Shown: one piece after another, positions 1 through 5,468 of the stretch
Layout: each line of letters begins with the position of its first letter
Numbering within the stretch: the first letter of the stretch is position 1
NCBI GenBank assembly: GCA_041305385.1
Contig: JBFYLO010000068.1
Span: 1 to 25,777, forward strand
DNA: 25,777 bases
DNA from: JAKAKT01 sp041305385
GTDB taxonomy: Archaea > Micrarchaeota > Micrarchaeia > Burarchaeales > JAKAKT01
Direction of reading: 5' to 3'
Notes under the pieces: generated by a model
What the model was told of the DNA's origin: nothing
Seen by the model: only the letters and a program-made list of their open reading frames with translations
Databases searched by the model: none
Position numbers and translations under genes: made by a program

Positions 1-95
1 GAGCCTTCGGCAGACCTGATTTTTGGTCCAAGCGGGCACAGAATAAAGATTATAAGCTATGCGCTTCAAAAGCAATACGAAATAATGGTGATCTA

Positions 96-287
96 ATGAA
101 AGGAAAAGTAAAGATGTTTAATACCGCACGTGGTTTTGGTTTTATCACGGGCGACGACGGCAAGGATGTGTATGTGCACACCTCGGCGATTGAAGGCGGT
201 GTAGTGCTCGCGGTCGGCGACGTTGTAGAATACGAAGTCGAAACAGGCGAACGCGGGCTGCGCGCAAAGGGCGTAAAAAAAGTCTAA
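96..287 (+). CDS. Cold-shock domain protein (CspA type)
   Basis: This 63-residue protein is a single cold-shock domain, a five-stranded OB fold that binds single-stranded RNA and DNA and melts RNA structure. Both RNA-binding signatures are visible: GFGFIT (RNP1) near residue 14 and VYVHTSAI (RNP2) near residue 25. The length matches bacterial CspA proteins, which are about 65-70 residues. The start is supported by GGTGAT at 88-93, a good match to the archaeal anti-Shine-Dalgarno. A TATA-like stretch lies around 47-56. Bacterial-type cold-shock proteins are patchy in archaea, and this one sits in an AT-richer accessory stretch, so horizontal acquisition is plausible. Family assignment is firm; the specific RNA targets are unknown. 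Confidence 0.93.
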   Translation: MKGKVKMFNTARGFGFITGDDGKDVYVHTSAIEGGVVLAVGDVVEYEVETGERGLRAKGVKKV

Positions 288-308
288 ACGCCCTGTTGCA
301 AACTCGCA

Positions 309-370
309 GAATGTCGTTTCTAACATTCATTCCCCTAGCTTTGCGTAGAAAAAACTGGGCTTGGGGAATG
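309..370. repeat. Inverted repeats between the cold-shock gene and the next gene
   Basis: Two hairpin-forming repeats overlap here. One pairs GAATGT (309-314) with ACATTC (323-328). The other pairs CATTCCCCTAGC (328-339) with GCTTGGGGAATG (359-370), with one mismatch in 12 and a 19-nt loop. They share base 328, so the two stems compete. They lie in the 3' flank of the cold-shock gene and upstream of the probable TATA region (about 376-385) of the gene at 406. They could be an operator, a transcript-end structure or a temperature-sensitive RNA switch; the sequence does not decide. Confidence 0.5.
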
Positions 371-405
371 GGTACAGATAAAAAGAATGTCTGAGAGATG
401 GTATC

Positions 406-621
406 ATGGGAAAGAAATCCCTTATTGGATATGCGCTGATTGTTTTCGGCATGTTCCTTATGGTCTCCCATGCAATTACTTATCTCGGGCGATTGTCTGG
501 AACACTAGATGTTGCCTGGCTCCCACAAACGCAAGGCGGGATTGGGGTTATTATTTTCGTGATGGGGTTGTACTCATTGTACGCATTCAAAATGGGCAAG
601 ACGCAAGTCCAGAAAAAATAA
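406..621 (+). CDS. Small two-helix membrane protein, unknown function
   Basis: I do not recognise this 71-residue protein. It has two hydrophobic segments, at about residues 7-27 and 43-62. A short polar loop containing W38 and several Q and G residues separates them, and the lysine-rich tail predicts a cytoplasmic C-terminus. The ATG at 406 lies about 26 bp from an AT-rich element near 376-385, so a leaderless or near-leaderless mRNA is likely. An overlapping frame (387-773) was rejected because it has no coherent protein features. An oligo-T run at 627-632 just past the stop may end transcription. The DUF3795 gene follows with its own promoter. Real coding is likely from the clean two-helix pattern; the role is unknown. 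Confidence 0.65.
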   Translation: MGKKSLIGYALIVFGMFLMVSHAITYLGRLSGTLDVAWLPQTQGGIGVIIFVMGLYSLYAFKMGKTQVQKK

Positions 622-684
622 CGCTCTTTTTTGGCGTTTACTTGTCAATTGAGGTTTTTAGGCGAAAGTCTGGGGCCATTTGTC

Positions 685-720
685 CTCGGGCACGGATAAT
701 AGAGCTATTATTAATCCGAG
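685..720. promoter_or_regulatory. Imperfect palindrome over the promoter of the DUF3795 gene
   Basis: CTCGG at 685-689 pairs with CCGAG at 716-720. Inside this, GGATAATAG pairs with CTATTATTAATCC, apart from a small insertion. The right arm contains the best TATA candidate (about 706-714), which is centred about 28 bp before the ATG at 740. A protein bound to this palindrome would block TBP, so it is a candidate operator. It could equally fold as RNA if transcription begins further upstream. Confidence 0.4.
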
Positions 721-739
721 AAGGCACCATTATGTTCAT

Positions 740-1105
740 ATGGCAAAAAATGGCAGCATCGCGAACCAGATAAAGTTTATCGGATGTTGCGGTGCGTATT
801 GCAAGACTTGTCCTCCATTAAAAGAGGGTTACTGCAAGGGCTGCAAATTAGGATATGAAGCGGGGAAGAGGAACATCAAAGATGCCAAGTGCAAAATGAA
901 GGTATGCTGTTTCAAGAAAAACCTCGAAACCTGCGCCGATTGTCCAGGTTATCCCGGATGCAAGACCATCATTGAGTTTCACGGGAAAAATGGATACAAA
1001 TACAAGAAATACACACAGTCCATCGAGTTCATAAGAAAAAACGGGTATGAAGAGTTTTTGAAAACAGCCCGCACGTGGAAATGCGCTTATGGTCGACTGG
1101 AATAG
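740..1105 (+). CDS. Cysteine-rich DUF3795-family protein
   Basis: This 121-residue protein carries the DUF3795-type cysteine pattern. It has CCGAYCKTC at residues 16-24, then CKGC at 32-35, and further cysteines at 51, 56, 57, 65, 68 and 74, giving a dozen in the first 75 residues. Such spacing suggests one or two zinc or iron-sulfur sites; the biochemical role of the family is not established. An upstream in-frame start at 680 exists, but the ATG at 740 is preferred because a TATA-like element (706-714) sits inside the upstream extension. It is also at the right distance for a leaderless start at 740. The neighbours are accessory-type genes and no operon partner is evident. Confidence 0.75.
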   Translation: MAKNGSIANQIKFIGCCGAYCKTCPPLKEGYCKGCKLGYEAGKRNIKDAKCKMKVCCFKKNLETCADCPGYPGCKTIIEFHGKNGYKYKKYTQSIEFIRKNGYEEFLKTARTWKCAYGRLE

Positions 1106-1206
1106 AGGCAGACTACGTCTCCGAGCCTCGCACGCACCCGAATGTCGCTTCGCGCATTAGGACGTTGGATTTGACGTTTATAATCTATGCTACGAGGTGA
1201 ATATCC

Positions 1207-1289
1207 TATATGGCTACATTCTATTACTATTAACTTTTTGTAGCCATTATGACCACAATATTTATAAACTTTAAATTTGTAGCCATATA
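1207..1289. promoter_or_regulatory. Triple operator-like box ATGGCTACA upstream of fic
   Basis: Three copies of one 9-bp box lie in front of the Fic gene: ATGGCTACA at 1210-1218, and its reverse complement TGTAGCCAT at 1239-1247 and 1278-1286. The outer copies extend to a perfect 12-bp inverted pair, 1207-1218 against 1278-1289. A TATA box (TTTATAAA, 1261-1268) is centred about 26 bp before the ATG at 1291, so the third box lies between TATA and start, a position typical for archaeal repressor sites. A second TATA-like stretch near 1180 would start a transcript close to the first box. The repeats are directly visible; binding by a regulator is inferred. Confidence 0.6.
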
Positions 1290-1290
1290 C

Positions 1291-2208
1291 ATGGCCTTCA
1301 TTGAAAAACAACGCCACGGGAAAGGTTTCTATTATTACTTAGTGAAAAACGTGCGGATTTCGCCTTCAAAAGTAAAAAAAGTGAGGATTTTCCTTGGCAG
1401 AGAAGTTCCTCCACACGATAAACTCCAAAAAGTATTCATGGAAATTGAAAAAAAGGCGCCAAAGCCTTACTCTGCTAAATGGCTTCCAAAAAAGCTAGTC
1501 GAGAGAACGGAAGATTTGCACGCGTCAATAAAGATATTCCGCAGTTTTCCAAGCGAGGTGCTGCCCGAGGATTTTCTCGTTCGTTTTACGTATAACACTA
1601 ACGCAATAGAGGGCAATCCGCTTACTTTAAGGCAAACTGCGCTGATACTCTCGGATAACATTGTGCCGCAGGGAGCGCGAACTGACGATGTGGTCGAAGT
1701 CATGAATGGAAGGGACGCCTGGGAGTTCGTCAAAAGCTATACGGGCGCCTTGACCGAGAAATTCCTGCAAAAAGTGCAATATGAAGTCACGAAGAACACT
1801 AAATGCCGGCTTCAGGGAAAATATCGGGACAGCGAGGTCTCGATAAGCGGCTCGGAATGGAAGCCACCGCAGGCAAAGGAAGTTTCTGCGCTGATGAAAG
1901 GGATTATCAAAGAATACCGAAAACTGAAGCGTGCGCTACATCCGGTTGAGCTGGCGACTTGGCTTCACAACAAGCTCGTGCAGGTTCATCCGTTTACGGA
2001 CGGCAACGGGAGAACCGCTAGATTAGTAATGAACTGGATTCTGATTAGAAAGAAATACCCGCCAGTAATCATAAGCGTGCAGAACAAGGAGAACTATTAC
2101 GAAGTAATCGAGGAGGCTGATAAAGGCGACCAAAAGCCGTTCGCAGTTTTCCTCGCAAGCCAGCTTCTGGAGCAGTATGCGACGCTTGAAAAGAAGGTTG
2201 AAACTTGA
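1291..2208 (+). CDS. Fic-domain protein (predicted AMPylase or nucleotidyl transferase)
   Basis: This 305-residue protein has a complete Fic active-site loop, HPFTDGNGRTAR, starting at H233. His, Asp, Gly-Asn-Gly-Arg and the distal Arg are all present, so transfer of AMP (or a related phosphate-containing group) from a nucleotide onto a protein hydroxyl is expected. The inhibitory-helix motif (S/T)xxxE(G/N) appears as T103-x3-E107-G108, ahead of the Fic core. This is the class II arrangement, in which the protein represses itself through its Glu. The roughly 100-residue N-terminal part is basic and unassigned. The ATG at 1291 is preferred over one at 1249 because the TATA box 1261-1268 predicts a leaderless start exactly there. 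No antitoxin-like partner is adjacent. Targets are unknown. Confidence 0.9.
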   Translation: MAFIEKQRHGKGFYYYLVKNVRISPSKVKKVRIFLGREVPPHDKLQKVFMEIEKKAPKPYSAKWLPKKLVERTEDLHASIKIFRSFPSEVLPEDFLVRFTYNTNAIEGNPLTLRQTALILSDNIVPQGARTDDVVEVMNGRDAWEFVKSYTGALTEKFLQKVQYEVTKNTKCRLQGKYRDSEVSISGSEWKPPQAKEVSALMKGIIKEYRKLKRALHPVELATWLHNKLVQVHPFTDGNGRTARLVMNWILIRKKYPPVIISVQNKENYYEVIEEADKGDQKPFAVFLASQLLEQYATLEKKVET

Positions 2209-2252
2209 AGAGGATGGGGTTGTTGATTGACTGAATTGATAAAAGCTAGGGA

Positions 2253-3377
2253 TCAACTACAACCTAACGGGTCCCTTATCCTAACGGCTTTCCCATCTTC
2301 CGTCAATATCGTCTCGAGAATTACATTCCTGGTTCCGGGGATTTTGTGGTTTATGCATCCAGTTAAGTTGGCTTTGGTCTCTTCATAATAGCTAATAGCA
2401 TTAAAATAGTGCCAAACTGAAATCGAAACCTCGTTTTTGGAGACTGATGAGTTAGTCACACTGTAAGGCATTGTAATCTCTACCTCTCTCTTAGTTCCAG
2501 GTTCGAGACCAGATATTTCGTCAGCTGTGAAGGCAAGTTTAATGGTTGCTCGTTTTATACTGTCTTGTTTCAAATTGTAAACCAAGTGATCACCGTAGGA
2601 ACTAGGTTCAATAAGTAGTATGGGGCTAGATAAATACGGGCCAGGATACCTCTCAAGAGTGTCTTCGAGTTTTTCTTTTCGAATAATCGCGCAATAACAG
2701 TCTTCCCTTAGTGTTGCTCCGATGATTGTGCATTTTTCGCTTCCAGTCTTGTAATAGCTCGACCTATTGCTTGCCAATTCCATTTTTTCACACAAAGAGC
2801 GGTCTTTGTTCATGTAAGCAAATTCCAGATAGCATCGCTCTTTAACTGCGTCGCTCTTGAGCGAAGAGCAAGATTCAACGTCTCGATTTGCAAGAGCGTG
2901 ACATAGGGACTTAATTTCCAGTACGTCGTTTTCAGGTCTGTCCAGTCTGTCGCATATCTCCGGTTTTTGGTTATGGACGGCGACGCCAAACAGGCACTCC
3001 GCTTTCCAATCCTCGTAATTCTCAACGGATTCTTTTGGGAGTTCTTCTATTTTAAACGGAGAGCACGCTGCAGTGTTATCTGAATAAATCGCTGCAAGGA
3101 GATAACACTCAGACAGATGCTGAGAATTTCGATTTATTTTGTTGCAAACTTCGCTCTTAGGATTATTTTTCAAAGATTGAAGGTAACAGTTATCTCTACT
3201 TTCTTGGTTTTGGATTTTATCACACAAGGAAGAATCATTTCTGGTTAAAGAGGCGTTTTTGTAGCAGAAGTCTTTGCCTGCTTGTTTTTCTAGCTTTTCG
3301 CATTCGTCGATGCCTTGGCTTAAACATCCAAACAGGATTAACACCGATAAAACGCAGAGCGAAACGTCGAATTTCAT
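2253..3377 (-). CDS. Lipoprotein with paired-cysteine repeats, unknown function
   Basis: This 374-residue protein begins with a lipoprotein signal: a hydrophobic run ending in the lipobox LFGC, with C18 as the lipidated residue. From about residue 26 to 230 there are roughly seven degenerate repeats of 25-37 residues. Each opens with a cysteine motif such as CDKI or CEKM and has a second cysteine, often followed by Tyr. This suggests disulfide-stapled helical hairpins outside the cell. The remaining 140 residues look beta-rich and contain possible N-glycosylation sites. The gene converges with fic, with about 45 bp between the ends. A TATA-like element at 3402-3409 is about 28 bp from the ATG, predicting a leaderless mRNA. 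I know of no assigned function for this repeat architecture. Confidence 0.75.
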   Translation of the reverse strand: MKFDVSLCVLSVLILFGCLSQGIDECEKLEKQAGKDFCYKNASLTRNDSSLCDKIQNQESRDNCYLQSLKNNPKSEVCNKINRNSQHLSECYLLAAIYSDNTAACSPFKIEELPKESVENYEDWKAECLFGVAVHNQKPEICDRLDRPENDVLEIKSLCHALANRDVESCSSLKSDAVKERCYLEFAYMNKDRSLCEKMELASNRSSYYKTGSEKCTIIGATLREDCYCAIIRKEKLEDTLERYPGPYLSSPILLIEPSSYGDHLVYNLKQDSIKRATIKLAFTADEISGLEPGTKREVEITMPYSVTNSSVSKNEVSISVWHYFNAISYYEETKANLTGCINHKIPGTRNVILETILTEDGKAVRIRDPLGCS

Positions 3378-3494
3378 GTTTCTTAACTGTGTTAAACGGA
3401 GATTTTAACCTTTTGGTTCGGGCAAGTTAAAGTGCACAAACGCTGATTTGAGCCCAGGTCTCAGTGCAGTCCGAACAATGCGGTTTTAAGGTTC

Positions 3495-3508
3495 ATTTCC
3501 GCGGAAAT
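3495..3508. repeat. 14-bp perfect palindrome downstream of tRNA-Leu
   Basis: ATTTCCGCGGAAAT is a perfect palindrome. It resembles the core of the hairpin repeats at 14126-14196, sharing GCGGAAATTT with 14183-14192. It sits between the 3' end of the tRNA and the promoter of the lipoprotein gene, where 3378-3539 holds no gene that I can support. An 8-bp inverted repeat, GGTCTCAG (3457-3464) with CTGAGACC (3523-3530), encloses it. It could form a transcript-end hairpin for the tRNA. Confidence 0.4.
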
Positions 3509-3554
3509 TTCGGGCTTGCGCTCTGAGACCAGGAAAGAATGCAGGGGAAGAGAT

Positions 3555-3609
3555 TTGTTCACGTCTTTCTTTTTCCAAGGTTTTTCTTTCTTGGAGAAAG
3601 AAAAAGCTT
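3555..3609 (-). other. tRNA-Leu intron 2 (T-loop, position 58/59)
   Basis: This 55-nt intron interrupts the T-loop. The junction forms a canonical bulge-helix-bulge. GTTC (3615-3612) pairs with GAAC (3560-3557) as the 4-bp central helix, each strand is followed by a three-base AAA bulge, and AGA/TCT forms the outer helix. Cutting after the second A of each bulge rejoins TTCAA to AT, giving the standard loop TTCAAAT. The intron body is a hairpin of about 11 bp with one mismatch (CTTTCTCCAAG against CTTGGAAAAAG). Confidence 0.85.
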
Positions 3610-3639
3610 TTGAACTCTTGTAGACCTAAGTCACCAGAT

Positions 3640-3745
3640 TTCCTATTCCAGACGGCGCGATTTTTACCGAGAAACCAACACCCGGAGACGTTGAAGTCCA
3701 CGTGGGTGCTGGAAGGTATCGGGAACCGCGCCGGCGGTTCCTGAT
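3640..3745 (-). other. tRNA-Leu intron 1 (anticodon loop, position 37/38)
   Basis: This 106-nt intron is long for an archaeal tRNA. The exact joint is ambiguous over ATC, which occurs at both ends; the canonical 37/38 site is assumed. It contains a strong hairpin, GGAACCG/CGGTTCC around CCGGCG, and a second stem, AGCACCC with GGGTGTT. The splice-site fold is a relaxed bulge-helix-bulge: CTCA can pair with TAGG except for one mismatch, followed by AGA and AAA bulges. Intron TCAGG can pair with intron TCTGG as the inner helix. No C/D box motifs were found, so it does not look like a guide-RNA host. Confidence 0.8.
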
Positions 3746-3810
3746 CTTGAGTCTGGCGCGTTTGACCAAGCTCCGCCACCCCTGCGCGAAGTAGATTCTC
3801 GCCGAAAAGC

Positions 3811-3824
3811 TTTATTAACGTTAA
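3811..3824. promoter_or_regulatory. AT-rich promoter shared by tRNA-Leu and the gene at 3851
   Basis: TTTATTAACGTTAA contains the palindrome TTAACGTTAA (3815-3824). Its TTTATTAA part is centred about 29 bp before the tRNA 5' end on the minus strand. It lies about 26 bp before 3840 on the plus strand, just ahead of the AGGTG ribosome site at 3841-3845. One TBP site could serve both directions; this is inferred from spacing only. Confidence 0.45.
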
Positions 3825-3850
3825 GCCCCACATCTTTTCCAGGTGTTTAT

Positions 3851-4336
3851 ATGGCCGAGGATGAACCATCGGTGCGCCCCCTGGCAAAGGGAAACGCGCC
3901 AATGTGGAAGACCTTCATGGTTACTGATTTGGATAAGATTGAGAGGGTTTCCGGGCAACTGCACTCAAAAGCACAGCCCAGGGAAGAGAGCGAGACCGGC
4001 CTTTTGCCTGAAAAGGAGAAAATGACGAGGCAGGCCAAGGTTCCCGAGCAGGCCCTCAACTCCGACGTTTACCACGAGCCCGAACCCGAGCCGATGCCAA
4101 AGCCGGAAATCACGATAACGCGTTCCCCAAAAGAGCTGGGGCTCGAGGGAAGGGAAATCTTCCTGAAGCCGCTCCTCCCATTCGGTGTCGAAGAAAAACC
4201 AAGAAGGCAGACGCTCCCCTCCAGGTCGGAAGACCTTCTGTTTGGTTTCCGCAACCCGGGCTCGCAGCTCGGGAAGACGGGAATGTTCGTGCCGAGGATG
4301 AAGGGGCTCAAGGAACCTAAAGAAAGGGAGGGCTGA
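3851..4336 (+). CDS. Hypothetical, probably disordered protein
   Basis: I do not recognise this 161-residue protein. It is rich in Glu, Pro, Lys and Arg, has almost no hydrophobic core, no signal peptide and no membrane segment. It includes a Pro-Glu repeat stretch near residue 77, so it is probably largely disordered. The start has a ribosome site AGGTG at 3841-3845. The stop is only 4 bp before the start of the aminotransferase gene at 4341, indicating cotranscription with it and with the glycosyltransferase. Antisense ORFs on the other strand are longer in places but lack support. It may be a scaffold or regulator for the two enzymes, but that is only a guess from position. Confidence 0.6.
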   Translation: MAEDEPSVRPLAKGNAPMWKTFMVTDLDKIERVSGQLHSKAQPREESETGLLPEKEKMTRQAKVPEQALNSDVYHEPEPEPMPKPEITITRSPKELGLEGREIFLKPLLPFGVEEKPRRQTLPSRSEDLLFGFRNPGSQLGKTGMFVPRMKGLKEPKEREG

Positions 4337-4340
4337 TTTT

Positions 4341-5459
4341 ATGGTCGGGCAGGACTTGCTTATGATTCCAGGGCCGGTCACCGTTTCCCGGGATGTCCTC
4401 GAACAGATGTCTTGCCAGATGTTCAACCACCGGGGCCCGAGATACGCCGAGCTTCTTTCCCAGGTGGGTAAGGACACCGCCTGGCTTCTCGGAACCAAGG
4501 GCGAGGTCCACACAGTCACCGGCTCAGGGACGGCGGGCCTCGAGTTCGCCCAGAGCAATTGCGTTCACCCGAACGATAAGGTGCTTGCGCTCTCCTGCGG
4601 GGTTTTCGGCGAAAGGCTTGCGGACATCGCCAGGATTTTCGGGAAAGATGTAAGGATTCTCGAGAAACCCTACGGCAAGCCCATTCTTCCCGAAGAAGTT
4701 GAAGCGGAATTGGCGAAAAACAAATACGACGTCGTCACCTGCGTCTTCAACGAAAGCAGCACGGCAGTCAGGAACCCGGTCCGCGAGATTGCCAGGAAGG
4801 TGAAAGATTCGGGGGCGCTTTTTCTCGTGGATAACGTTTCAGGCTTGGGAATGGAATACAAAATGGACGAATGGAACATAGACGTGACGATAACCGCGAC
4901 CCAGAAGGCCCTCGGGATTCCTCCCGGCCTCTCGTTCGTGGCGCTTTCCGAGCGGGCCCGCCAGAAAGCGGAGAAGGCCCCGGTCCGCAGCTATTACTTC
5001 GATTACGACACATACAAGAAATACGCCGAGAAAGGCCAGCCCCCATTCACGCCCTGCATAAGTGCCATGGTCGCGACAGCATATGTTCTCGGGAAAGTTA
5101 AGGGGATGGGGCTCGACAAATTCAATTCTCTCCACGCCCGCAGGGCGGAGGCGGTGAGAAAAGCTTCCAAGGACCTGGGGCTTAGGCTGTTTGCCCAAGA
5201 GGGCTACAGGTCCGACACGCTCACCGCAATAGAGCACCCCAAATCCGACCAGATTCGCGAGCACCTTAAATCAAAGCACAAAGTCTTCCTCGGGGGCGGG
5301 CAGAAGCACCTCGCAGGAAAGATTTTCAGGATAGGCAACATGGGGGACATAGGCGAAAAGGATTTCGTGAGGGTGTTCACGGGCTTGGGCGAGGCCCTCG
5401 CAGAAATGGGGGAGCATCCCGATACCGGCAAGTCATTGAAAGCGTTCAAGGGGCTTTGA
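4341..5459 (+). CDS. Class V aminotransferase (alanine-glyoxylate / serine-pyruvate type)
   Basis: This 372-residue PLP enzyme starts with the family's MIPGPV motif at residues 8-13. TGSGTAGLE (60-68) contacts the cofactor phosphate. D164 in LVDNVSG should pair with the pyridine nitrogen, and K189 in TATQKALG is the Schiff-base lysine. The group transfers amino groups between small amino acids and glyoxylate or pyruvate; archaeal members also act on aspartate or phosphoserine, so the substrate is open. A GGGAGGG ribosome site lies upstream of the ATG at 4341. It is the middle gene of a run 3851-6740, and the next gene starts 9 bp after its stop. Confidence 0.92.
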   Translation: MVGQDLLMIPGPVTVSRDVLEQMSCQMFNHRGPRYAELLSQVGKDTAWLLGTKGEVHTVTGSGTAGLEFAQSNCVHPNDKVLALSCGVFGERLADIARIFGKDVRILEKPYGKPILPEEVEAELAKNKYDVVTCVFNESSTAVRNPVREIARKVKDSGALFLVDNVSGLGMEYKMDEWNIDVTITATQKALGIPPGLSFVALSERARQKAEKAPVRSYYFDYDTYKKYAEKGQPPFTPCISAMVATAYVLGKVKGMGLDKFNSLHARRAEAVRKASKDLGLRLFAQEGYRSDTLTAIEHPKSDQIREHLKSKHKVFLGGGQKHLAGKIFRIGNMGDIGEKDFVRVFTGLGEALAEMGEHPDTGKSLKAFKGL

Positions 5460-5468
5460 GGAATACGA

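Larger units (their letters stand above)
3540..3785 (-). tRNA. tRNA-Leu (anticodon CAA) with two introns
   Basis: Read on the minus strand, the acceptor GCAGGGG (3785-3779) pairs with CCCCTGC (3547-3541), and the discriminator is A (3540). The D-arm has the 3-bp stem and AGCTTGGTCAAA loop of a class II tRNA. The anticodon stem is CCAGA/TCTGG around loop CTCAAGA, with anticodon CAA at 3749-3747. The variable arm is GAC-TTAG-GTC. The T-stem AAGAG/CTCTT closes the standard loop TTCAAAT once the second intron is removed. Exons are 3785-3746, 3639-3610 and 3554-3540, giving a mature length of 85 nt, normal for tRNA-Leu. CCA is not encoded. A TATA-like element at 3811-3818 lies about 29 bp upstream. 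The identity is very solid. Confidence 0.93.

Noticed and set aside
387..773. A 128-codon frame overlapping the 71-residue membrane protein and the intergenic hairpin.
   Set aside because: It has no coherent domain or hydrophobic pattern, and it overlaps two better supported features and their promoter.
3640..3745. Possibility that tRNA intron 1 hosts a C/D-box guide RNA, as in some archaeal tRNA-Trp introns.
   Set aside because: No convincing C box (RTGATGA) or D box (CTGA) pair is present.
3486..3902. A 138-codon minus-strand frame covering the whole tRNA-Leu.
   Set aside because: The region is explained by the tRNA and its two introns; the encoded peptide shows no family features.
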